From: RPRI01 sp051233685
GTDB taxonomy: Bacteria; Desulfobacterota; Desulfobacteria; Desulfobacterales; RPRI01
Assembly: GCF_051233685.1 (NCBI RefSeq)
Contig: NZ_JBAMMY010000185.1
Span: forward strand, 15,670 to 79,669
DNA: 64,000 bases
Reading direction: 5' to 3'
The position numbers were made by a program, and so were the translations under genes. Positions 43,450 to 51,643 of the stretch are shown here, piece after piece (position 1 is the stretch's first letter; the number at the start of each line of letters is the position of its first letter). The notes beneath the pieces are model-generated. The model had not been told where the DNA came from. It ran no database searches and was given only the letters and a program-made list of their open reading frames with translations.

Positions 43450-44349
43450 TTATAATAATTGATAGAGTACAGGCAGTGTTGCAAAACTCACAATAATTCC
43501 GATTCCAACCAGGGCAGCGGTAAGTGCCGGAGACAGATCGGCCAGAATAGCTAATGCTCCGGCTGAAACCATCGGTGGCATTCCTGCTTCAAATATTGAA
43601 ACCTGCACAGCTTTTCCTTCAAGCCCTCCTATTTTGCAAATAAGCAGGGCGGCCAATGGGGTTAAAATCAGTTTTAAAAAAAGTCCGACACCAAGTTGAA
43701 AAGTTATTTTTCTGTTTAAGCGCAGAATCAGCTGGAAACCGACGGCAATCATCACAACAGGTACAAGTGTGGAAGATAGTACCTTTAATAGATTTAATAA
43801 TATTGGCGGATAAGAAAAAGGTCTGAAAGTAAATGCAAGCACCAGAGCAATAAACGGAGGAAATGCGATTACTTTTTTAAGCACACTTTTGGCAGTTGGT
43901 TTGCTTCCTTTTGTTCCATATAAAGCAAGAATCAATGACCCATAAGTGACCAGGGCAGGAAAAGAACCCAGTTGATCATATAATACTGCATAGGCAATAC
44001 CCTGATCGCCGAAAAATGCTTTTACCATGGGGATTCCGAGAAAAGATGTGTTGCCGAGAGGAATCATAAGAAGAAGACATCCCGTAACGGATCGATCCCA
44101 TTTGAAAAGTTTTGAAATAAGGATTACTGCAGCACAGGAAAAAAGCAGTGCTCCCCATGGCATAAAAGCAGGCGCCAATAAGGCTTTGGAAAAAACAAGC
44201 TCCGGAATATTCAAAAGAACCAGAGCCGGTAAAGATACATAAATTACGAACAGGTTTAAAACATTCCCTGTTTCAGAGGGAAATGCAGGAATACGTTTTA
44301 AGGCCATGCCAATAAGTAAGTAAGTTATTATTACAATAAAATTTTCCAT
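43450..44349 (-). CDS. AEC-family (auxin efflux carrier-type) transporter
   Basis: 299 residues with about ten hydrophobic segments in two halves. LNLFVIYVSLPALVLLNIP near 30 and MPPMVSAGALAILADL near 254 are typical of the AEC/bile-acid-arsenite fold. Bacterial members move malate, malonate or other small anions; the substrate here is not known. It is 9 bp from the DUF4197 gene on the same strand. Confidence 0.88.
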   Translation of the reverse strand: MENFIVIITYLLIGMALKRIPAFPSETGNVLNLFVIYVSLPALVLLNIPELVFSKALLAPAFMPWGALLFSCAAVILISKLFKWDRSVTGCLLLMIPLGNTSFLGIPMVKAFFGDQGIAYAVLYDQLGSFPALVTYGSLILALYGTKGSKPTAKSVLKKVIAFPPFIALVLAFTFRPFSYPPILLNLLKVLSSTLVPVVMIAVGFQLILRLNRKITFQLGVGLFLKLILTPLAALLICKIGGLEGKAVQVSIFEAGMPPMVSAGALAILADLSPALTAALVGIGIIVSFATLPVLYQLL

Positions 44350-44358
44350 TAAAATAAA

Positions 44359-45117
44359 TTATTTTGCACCAAATACCTGTTTCAGTAAAGCTGTTGTCTG
44401 TTTCACCGGATCCTTGCGAATTGCAGCTTCTTCTTTTGCAAGATAATAAAAAATACCATCTGTCCCTTTTTCAAGAACATAGTTTGTAAGGTTGGATTTT
44501 ACATCCGGGACAAACGGCAAAGTTTTATATTGTCCTATTACATTATCATAAGCCTGAACCGCACCAACTTCAGAAAGACTCTTTTCCACAATTGGAGTCA
44601 TCTCTTTTTTCAGAGCCGGAGACATTTTACTCTTAAAGTATTTTGTGGCCGAATCCTGCGGACCATTATAGATAGTTTGCACATCGTCAAATGTCATTTC
44701 ATTTATTGACTGTAAAAAAAGCTCTTTAGCTTTTGGAGTTGCCGCCTCTGCCGCTCTGTTAAGTTTTAATTCAAGGTCGTCAACCATTGATGACATGCCG
44801 ATTTTATTTAACATATTTTTCACTGTCTCAAGTTCGCCCGGCAAAGGAATGTGAATCGCAGGATCAGCATTAAATCCGTCTGCCTTGCCAAGTTGTTTAA
44901 CTACATTCTCAGAGCCTATGCTCAGGGCTTCTTTAAATGCTTTGCCGATATCTGCCGTGGCGGGTTCTGCGGCGGTTTTTTTTGCTGTATTGCTTTCAGT
45001 TGCAGTTGTTAATACTTTTAACCCGGTTTCCCACCATGAACCTGCTGCAATTGAGTAGCTTGTTATAAGCATTAAAATCATAAGAACCAAAAATGAAGTT
45101 TTTCTGCAATTTGCCAT
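44359..45117 (-). CDS. DUF4197 exported protein
   Basis: 252 residues with AAGGAGG before ATG. A signal peptide (about 1-25) is followed by a mostly helical domain: KEALSIGSENVVKQLGK, HIPLPGELETVKNMLNKIGM and DGIFYYLAKEEAAIRKDP are DUF4197 hallmarks. Widespread in Proteobacteria, periplasmic or lipoprotein-like, function unknown. Confidence 0.88.
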   Translation of the reverse strand: MANCRKTSFLVLMILMLITSYSIAAGSWWETGLKVLTTATESNTAKKTAAEPATADIGKAFKEALSIGSENVVKQLGKADGFNADPAIHIPLPGELETVKNMLNKIGMSSMVDDLELKLNRAAEAATPKAKELFLQSINEMTFDDVQTIYNGPQDSATKYFKSKMSPALKKEMTPIVEKSLSEVGAVQAYDNVIGQYKTLPFVPDVKSNLTNYVLEKGTDGIFYYLAKEEAAIRKDPVKQTTALLKQVFGAK

Positions 45118-45139
45118 TAAACACCTCCTTAACTGTTAT

Positions 45140-45580
45140 TTAGTGGAAAACATTCAACATTGCCCAAAGGCCTAGAGCAAAAACAACATGAAGAATTAAT
45201 TGCTCGACCCAGATCGAATCACCCAGCCGCCGTCCCAGCATTCCATGACCTGCTGCAGGCAATGCTATAAACAGCATGGAAAGCCATAAAGCTAAAACAT
45301 ATAATAATATAACATTAATTGATGACGCATCAATATTAAGTGTTTTTGTCAGAACAAAAAAGACCGCTCCAAAGGAAGCGCTGGTCACCAGGTGTACTAC
45401 GATTCCGGATAGATAAATCAAGCCTTTTTCAGGTTTGGAACCTGCAAGATTTAAAGCAAATTCGCCATCAATAAGAAGCAGGTTCGCACGAATGATTCCG
45501 GCCCGGCATCCGATTTCTGTGACTATTCCCATTATTATTCCGGCAACTACAGCAGCCATAACAACTTCGGTAATTGTCAT
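45140..45580 (-). CDS. Four-helix membrane protein, unknown
   Basis: 146 residues, four hydrophobic segments (about 6-28, 52-78, 88-112, 125-145), with HGMLGRRLGDSIWVEQLILH before the last. No family recognised. It lies 22 bp upstream of the DUF4197 gene and is probably in the same transcript. Confidence 0.65.
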   Translation of the reverse strand: MTITEVVMAAVVAGIIMGIVTEIGCRAGIIRANLLLIDGEFALNLAGSKPEKGLIYLSGIVVHLVTSASFGAVFFVLTKTLNIDASSINVILLYVLALWLSMLFIALPAAGHGMLGRRLGDSIWVEQLILHVVFALGLWAMLNVFH

Positions 45581-45619
45581 AAACCCCCATTATTTAAAAT
45601 ACATTTATAAACATTGACT

Positions 45620-45913
45620 TTAAACTTTAGCCGGTGGCAGAAATATCATAAATTCCGCTTCCGGCACCATAAGAATGCTGTCAGGATTAGACAGTTCTTT
45701 ATCCGTAACAAGGCCTTTATCTACAGGAAGCTTAAAATCAATATTATTTAAAACTGCTGAATATATTTTTAGAGCCTTATGATTTATTCTGAAACTTCTT
45801 GTTTTACCTTCAGGACCAATAAAACCCATCATGGGGCCGGTTATGTGCAACGCATTGGAATTATCAAACTCAATTAAAGGCGCAACATCAATCTCAAAGC
45901 TAAAATCTCCCAA
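45620..45913 (-). CDS. Hypothetical protein, possibly 5'-truncated
   Basis: 97 residues only if a TTG is the start. The frame is open and plausibly coding further upstream (about 15 residues, INLSKGHKERHHATGYW) with no ATG/GTG before a stop, so the 5' end may be lost. It contains a mix of beta-strand-like segments and an F/P-rich end (AEFMIFLPPAKV). No family recognised. Confidence 0.4.
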   Translation of the reverse strand: MGDFSFEIDVAPLIEFDNSNALHITGPMMGFIGPEGKTRSFRINHKALKIYSAVLNNIDFKLPVDKGLVTDKELSNPDSILMVPEAEFMIFLPPAKV

Positions 45914-46030
45914 CCAGTAGCCGGTTGCGTGGTGTCTTTCTTTATGACCTTTGCTTAAATTAATGGTTTTTTATAAAATATCATCAGGATAGAAACCGGC
46001 ACTAAAAATTAATAAAAAATAGAGGTAAAT

Positions 46031-46162
46031 ATGAAAAAGATCGGCGATTTAAAAGAATTATTCAATTCACAAACACTTGCTGTGCTTGCCACACATAACA
46101 ATAACCAGCCTCATGGATGTCTGGTTGCTTTTGCCTGTTCCGATGATTTGGAATATCTATGA
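46031..46162 (+). pseudogene. N-terminal fragment of a PNPOx-like FMN-binding protein
   Basis: 43 codons with AGAGG before ATG: MKKIGDLKELFNSQTLAVLA, then THNNNQPHGCLVAFACSDDL, then a stop. This is the first strand pair of the pyridoxamine-oxidase-like split barrel (usual length about 150). The rest is missing; the sbcC 3' end follows 20 bases later on the other strand. Probably a deletion whose right edge is close to sbcC. Confidence 0.65.
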
Positions 46163-46181
46163 TGCAGCCATAGACTCTTTT

Positions 46182-49100
46182 CTAAAGATTGGTGTCAAAA
46201 CTATGATTCAACCTGTTGCAACCCGGGCCGCTGATCAGACTTCTTCCGCCTGTTTGAGGTATGATCTGTATCTGGGCGTTGATGCGCTCCTTAAGCGCCA
46301 GTACGTGCGAAATCACTCCGATTAATTTGCCATCCTGCTGCAATCCAGACAGGGTCTCCAAAGCAGTGTCTAAAATGTCTTCATCCAAAGCGCCGAAGCC
46401 TTCGTCTAAAAAAAGCGAGTCAACCCGTACGTTTTTGCTGGCCATATGGGAAAGACCAAGTGCTAAGGCAAGGCTGACAATAAAGCTTTCGCCGCCGGAC
46501 AGATTCTTGGTTGAGCGGATTTCGCCTGCCTGATAGTTATCGACCACATTTAGTTCCAATGGTTGATAATCATCTCTGATCAGAAGATAACGATCCGTCA
46601 TTTTCTGAAGCTGGCGGTTTGCATGTCCTATCATCATCTCAAAGGTAAGACCCTGAGCAAAGTTGCGATACTTCTTCCCATCAGCCGAACCGATGAGTTC
46701 ATGCAATATATCCCATCGTGAACTCTCACGCTTTTGCGCATCGATTGCCATGGTTTTCTCTTGTTGCTTTTGTCTTGTGCTGTCATTGTCTTTGAGTTTT
46801 TGGCGGATGCCGCCGATCTCCTGCTGAAGTTCCCTGTGACAAATTACGAGATCATCTATAGTCTTGCATATCTGCTCCCGGGATAAATCCGTTACCTGTT
46901 TTTGCCGTTGTGTTTCAAGAAGCTCCGATTTATCCTTTCTTCTTGTTTCAAGCTTTGTTTGCTCGGTTTCAAGCAGCATAGCCTGCTGCATCAGGTTTTT
47001 TCGCACTTCTTCAGGCAGGCAGGCTGATAGATACCCGGTTTCATCAGTAAAGCCGAAAATACCAAGCCGGACCCCAAAAGCTTCTTCGGCTGTCTTTAAT
47101 CGATCTGCCCGGGCAGATATAGATTTTTCAAGTTCTTCAATCCGGTTTTTTAATTTGCTGAGTTTTTGGCTTGCAGTATCGAGAATCAGACGGGTGTTCT
47201 CAAAATCCTTTTCAGCTGATTCGGTTGCCGCAGACATACGGGTTTCTTCATCATCAGGATTTTTGTGGCCAAACAGTATACGACGTTCATTAGCTATCGC
47301 TTCAAGTTCACCCAACAGGATGCTGTAAATTTGCTGCTGTTTTTTCAGTTCAATTTCAGATCTGCCGATTTGCTCCGTCTGATGTTGCGTCTGAATATTT
47401 AAGGATGATATTTGCTGTTCAAGTTCGCTCTTTTCTTTTTGCCGCGAAAGCCACCGGTCACGCCGGGATGTCAGCTCAAGGATTATCCGGTCAAGACTGT
47501 CTGTAGACAAGCTCTTGATCCCGTAAGGTAAAACATCTATGAGTACTTCATCTTGTGCTTTTGCCAGCCGGGTAGCGAGTGCCTCAAAATCCTTTTGTGT
47601 CCGTTCAGCTGCATGTTCGGCAGACTCCTTCCCATAACCTGCGGTCTGAGTATCAAGCTCAGACCGGATGACGGCCTCTTTTGTTTTTTCAAGGGATCTG
47701 AGCAAAGTGGCGATCTCTTTTTCGAATCCTTCGGCAATCTTAACGATTCCTGATGCACTGTTAAGATTCTCTTCATTTTCTTTCTGCAAGCCGGGCAGGA
47801 TTTTTTCTACATCCTTGCCGGACGATTCAATGGAAAGAGCCGTGAGTCCCAGATGTATCCTGTCCTGTTCGGTTTCCATCCAGTCTGTGCATTCCTTTTT
47901 CCCTGTGGCGATTTGCTCCAGATCTTTCTGGATTTGGGCCTGTTTTACCTTAAGATCCGAAACTGAGTCATTTACTTTTTTCAGGCCGGCTCTCACAAGT
48001 TTCAGCTCTGTTGTTGTTTCATCCGGTACAGGGATATTTCCTCTGGCAAACGGGTGATCTTTTGAGCCGCAAAGAGGACAAGGCTGTTCGTCTTCAAGTT
48101 GCTGCCTGGCTTTTTCAAAATCACGGATTTTTTTAAGCAGGGAAAGTTGTGTTTCAAGCAGGTTCATTTCCCGTTCAAGAGCAGTAACCTTTTCGGTCTG
48201 CGTCTGAAGCTGTTGAGCTATCAAATCTTTTTCTGCAGCAAGCGGTTCATTGCGGGAATTGAGTAAACCGAACACACGTCTTGTTTCAGTAAGAGACTGA
48301 AGCGATTCACTGACTTTTTCCAGGAGGGCTTTTTTATCTTTAAATTCCGAAAATAAATTTCGCCATTCTGAAATCTCTCTGCCGGCAAGAACCTTCTTCA
48401 ATTCGGTCTGCTTTTGCTCAAGAGTTTTCATGATGTCATCGTGTTCTTTTTTTGCCGCTTTATGATTTGCCTGCTGATTAATCCACGCTTTTATAGTTTC
48501 AGCTTTTTTTGTTTCAGCTTCGCCAAGCTCCTTAACCTTGCCGAGATGACTTTCATTCAGATCCCTAAGCGAATCAAAGCGGCTTTTGATCACGGCAAGA
48601 TTCTCGACAAGTCCTTCATCCTCTTTTGTTTCGGCGAGATGCTGCAAAATCTCATTAAGAGTATTTTTCTTTGCTTTAAAAGACTTTAAATCTTTATCAT
48701 TTTTTGTGCTAAGGTCAGCTATCGATTTTTCCAGCTCAGCTATTGCATCACCTGTTATCTTGATCGGTGTTTCTTTTTCCCTGAGTTTAAGATCAAGCTC
48801 CCGTACTTTACGGATGACCGGCAAATTTTCTTTTTGCACGCTCTTCTTCTTTTCCAGATTCTCACCGGCTATTTTAAGAGTATTTTCAGCCTGTTTTACT
48901 TCGGCATCCTGTTTTGGAAGTGTTTGCAGGCAGTTGCAGTGGTTTTGACTGTCTGCTTCCTGTTCGCTGCGAAGTGATGTGAGTCCTGCAAATTCGCCCG
49001 CTAATTCCAGAGCCTGATTTGCACAATTAAGCTTTTCAAGTTCAGGCAAAAATGCTTTCTGACGTGTAAGCCAATTTTGTTTCCGTTCATCAATTATACA

Positions 49101-49880
49101 AAGCTCCTTTTCAAGGCTTACAATATTATCCAGCCATGAAATTGCCTGATTGTTCTGTGTGATCTGTTGGCTCAGGTTGTTTTCGTTAAGGATATTGTGT
49201 TCAAGGTCTGATTTTAGTTGCTTTTCATCTTCTTCGTTTAAAAGCTGCATTCCTGCAAGTTGAGCCTGTAGGGTTTCAAGTTTATTTCGCTCCTCAGACC
49301 TGCGTTCATGGACCCGAATGGAAATCCGGCTGTAGATCTCCGTTCCTGTGATTTGTTCCAGAATAGGGGCGCGTTCATCGGGAGCCGCCTGCAGAAATGC
49401 TGCAAAACCTCCCTGAGCAAGCAGCATGGATCGGGTGAAACGGTCGAAATCCATGCCGGTTGCCATTTCAATCTGCTCGGCAACACCACGAATCTTTGAT
49501 TCGAAAATTTTGCCGGAATCAGCATCGGCAATCTCGTGTTTTGGAGATTGAAGTTCTCCGTCGGGCTTTTTGCGCGACCGGTGCTGACTCCAGTGACAGC
49601 GGAATCGTCCGGCTTGCGTTTCAAAAGTAACCTCTGCAAAACACTCACCGGTTTGACGTGACATGATTTCATTTCCGCTTCTGGTGACCTTATTGAGGCG
49701 TGGTGTACGACCGTAAAGAGCCAGGCATATAGCATCGAGGATTGTCGTCTTGCCCGCGCCGGTGGGTCCGGTAATGGCAAATATCCCATCGGAAGCGAAA
49801 GCAGGATGTGTGAGATCAATTTCCCATTCACCGGCAAGTGAATTCAAATTCTTAAATCGTACCTGTAGTATCCGCATCAA
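46182..49880 (-). CDS. sbcC: SbcC/Rad50-type nuclease ATPase subunit
   Basis: 1232 residues. N-terminal Walker A GPTGAGKTT near 38 with DAICLALYGRTPRLN. Long coiled coils flank a zinc hook CPLCGSKDH near residue 603. C-terminal signature LSGGESFIVSLALALGL and Walker B LFLDEGFGALDED near 1180. With SbcD it opens and degrades hairpin and palindromic DNA and trims DNA ends. The final 15 residues (SGPGCNRLNHSFDTNL) look like a non-conserved tail next to the broken PNPOx gene. Confidence 0.95.
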   Translation of the reverse strand: MMRILQVRFKNLNSLAGEWEIDLTHPAFASDGIFAITGPTGAGKTTILDAICLALYGRTPRLNKVTRSGNEIMSRQTGECFAEVTFETQAGRFRCHWSQHRSRKKPDGELQSPKHEIADADSGKIFESKIRGVAEQIEMATGMDFDRFTRSMLLAQGGFAAFLQAAPDERAPILEQITGTEIYSRISIRVHERRSEERNKLETLQAQLAGMQLLNEEDEKQLKSDLEHNILNENNLSQQITQNNQAISWLDNIVSLEKELCIIDERKQNWLTRQKAFLPELEKLNCANQALELAGEFAGLTSLRSEQEADSQNHCNCLQTLPKQDAEVKQAENTLKIAGENLEKKKSVQKENLPVIRKVRELDLKLREKETPIKITGDAIAELEKSIADLSTKNDKDLKSFKAKKNTLNEILQHLAETKEDEGLVENLAVIKSRFDSLRDLNESHLGKVKELGEAETKKAETIKAWINQQANHKAAKKEHDDIMKTLEQKQTELKKVLAGREISEWRNLFSEFKDKKALLEKVSESLQSLTETRRVFGLLNSRNEPLAAEKDLIAQQLQTQTEKVTALEREMNLLETQLSLLKKIRDFEKARQQLEDEQPCPLCGSKDHPFARGNIPVPDETTTELKLVRAGLKKVNDSVSDLKVKQAQIQKDLEQIATGKKECTDWMETEQDRIHLGLTALSIESSGKDVEKILPGLQKENEENLNSASGIVKIAEGFEKEIATLLRSLEKTKEAVIRSELDTQTAGYGKESAEHAAERTQKDFEALATRLAKAQDEVLIDVLPYGIKSLSTDSLDRIILELTSRRDRWLSRQKEKSELEQQISSLNIQTQHQTEQIGRSEIELKKQQQIYSILLGELEAIANERRILFGHKNPDDEETRMSAATESAEKDFENTRLILDTASQKLSKLKNRIEELEKSISARADRLKTAEEAFGVRLGIFGFTDETGYLSACLPEEVRKNLMQQAMLLETEQTKLETRRKDKSELLETQRQKQVTDLSREQICKTIDDLVICHRELQQEIGGIRQKLKDNDSTRQKQQEKTMAIDAQKRESSRWDILHELIGSADGKKYRNFAQGLTFEMMIGHANRQLQKMTDRYLLIRDDYQPLELNVVDNYQAGEIRSTKNLSGGESFIVSLALALGLSHMASKNVRVDSLFLDEGFGALDEDILDTALETLSGLQQDGKLIGVISHVLALKERINAQIQIIPQTGGRSLISGPGCNRLNHSFDTNL

Positions 49881-49888
49881 TTACCTCT

Positions 49889-51109
49889 TTATTCTGTCCG
49901 GCTGTCATCTTCGTTAATAGACATGATGGTCTCACGGTAGGCACGCAGCAATTCCGGCCTCTGTTCTTCCGGCACATCATGAAGCGCCAGACAACGATCA
50001 AACACATCATTAACATTTAAGTCATCTAAGGTTTCTTTATCGTTAATCTGATTTAGTACGCGCTCGATGATACGGTTGTTCTTAATCCGTAAAATCTCTA
50101 TTTCAGTACCTGAAACAGCAGCTTCCAAGCGTTCGCGAAGATCACCGATTACTTTTTCGTCTTCATAAACGACTTCCAGCCAGACCTTTTTTTGGGAAAG
50201 CTCAAGAATCCGGGCCGAAATTTCTTCCCAGGTACCTCGTATGCGCTCAAGGCACTGGAAGACAGGTATCTTTATAAGCGCCACCGATGCTTCTTTGCCG
50301 GTAAACTCAATGAGACAGACACTTTTATCCTGGTTTGCTTCTCCAAAGCCAATCGGCAGAGGAGAACCGCTATAACGCATGACATCGGAATTATTAACCT
50401 TCTGAGGGACATGAAGATGCCCTAAAGCAAGATAATCGATGCAATCCGGGAAAATTCCGGCAGACACATGGATAAGTGATCCTGCATATAATTCGCGAAC
50501 ACCATCTCCGTCAACCGTCTGTCCTCCGGCAGTAAAAAGATGCCCTGTGGCGATAACAGGTATCCTGACACCAAGCATTTTGCGCTTTTGTTCAGCTATT
50601 TCGCATACCTTAAGATAGTGGGTACGTATACCATCGATCAGCTTTCGCTCTTTGTCATCAATATTTTCACCGGCTTCCGCCACCCGGATATCACGATCTC
50701 TGAGATACGGAACAGCACAAACGATAAGCTCAGGTATTCCTTCCCGATTATTAAGAAGAAGAACTTCATCTTCATAATTTTCCGTGACTGAACCGATCAC
50801 ATGGATATTGAGGGCCCGCAACAACTCCCTCGGGGCATTCAAAAACGAGGGCGAATCATGATTTCCCGCAATCACAATTACATGATGGCAGGAGGAGGCC
50901 ACCCGGCACAAAAACCGGTAGTAGAGTTCCTGGGAATGATTGCTCGGGGTGCTTGTATCAAAAACATCGCCTGAAACAAGAAGAACATCAACTTCTTCAT
51001 TGCTGATTGTACCGGCCAGCCAGGACAAAAAGGCTTCAAACTCCTCATAGCGTTTTCGGCCATAAAGGGTTTTGCCTATGTGCCAGTCTGAGGTGTGTAA
51101 TATTTTCAT
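49889..51109 (-). CDS. sbcD: SbcD/Mre11-type nuclease
   Basis: 406 residues. Calcineurin-like metallophosphoesterase motifs: HTSDWHIGKTL (5-15), LLVSGDVFDTS near 43, IAGNHDS near 79 and the LALGHLHVPQ near 225. It is the Mn-dependent nuclease partner of SbcC, whose gene follows 8 bp downstream on the same strand. Confidence 0.95.
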   Translation of the reverse strand: MKILHTSDWHIGKTLYGRKRYEEFEAFLSWLAGTISNEEVDVLLVSGDVFDTSTPSNHSQELYYRFLCRVASSCHHVIVIAGNHDSPSFLNAPRELLRALNIHVIGSVTENYEDEVLLLNNREGIPELIVCAVPYLRDRDIRVAEAGENIDDKERKLIDGIRTHYLKVCEIAEQKRKMLGVRIPVIATGHLFTAGGQTVDGDGVRELYAGSLIHVSAGIFPDCIDYLALGHLHVPQKVNNSDVMRYSGSPLPIGFGEANQDKSVCLIEFTGKEASVALIKIPVFQCLERIRGTWEEISARILELSQKKVWLEVVYEDEKVIGDLRERLEAAVSGTEIEILRIKNNRIIERVLNQINDKETLDDLNVNDVFDRCLALHDVPEEQRPELLRAYRETIMSINEDDSRTE

Positions 51110-51643
51110 TTTAATTGCCTTCAGGTAATCATCCTGCTGCGTCGAACGATTTACCGAAAAAATTCATATTCACGGGAGAAGAAATATAAGCCCCTGCTGA
51201 TGCTGAGGGCTCAAATTATTAAACAATATATTTTTATAAACAATGCACAACTTTTAAACTAAAGTCACCCGAATTGCAAATGGCATGTTGAGCAGATTTT
51301 ACAATTGCTGCAATAACCGCTTGTCTTTTGATTTTCTGCGGTTAGCAGACGTACCCATACCCAGTTATATCTGCCGAAGACAATGTCGCAAATATCGTTT
51401 AGAATTGAATAGATGATGCGTCACGGTCGTTTTCAAACAGGTTTCGCATTTCGGCAGGTTTATCCAGCGCCAGCCAACCTTTTCCTGCTGTAATCACCGG
51501 AATTTCCGTCGATTCCCAAATTATGCCCATGCGAATGTCTCCCTGTGGAATTACATCTGCTATAATAATTTGACAACTCATTATAAAGATGGAATGTTAC
51601 AATTGCTATAAAAAATGAGGGCCTTGTTTAAAACAGGCCATTA
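51110..51643. other. Intergenic region with one weak small frame
   Basis: Between sbcD and recD2. A 60-codon minus-strand frame at 51399-51581 (MSCQIIIADVIPQGDIRMGI...) has no ribosome-binding site and no known family; I give it little weight. The promoters of sbcDC (minus) and recD2 (plus) should lie here. Confidence 0.4.

Noticed and set aside
51399..51581. 60-residue minus-strand gene between sbcD and recD2
   Set aside because: No ribosome-binding site, no family resemblance and a frame length expected by chance; mentioned only in the intergenic entry.
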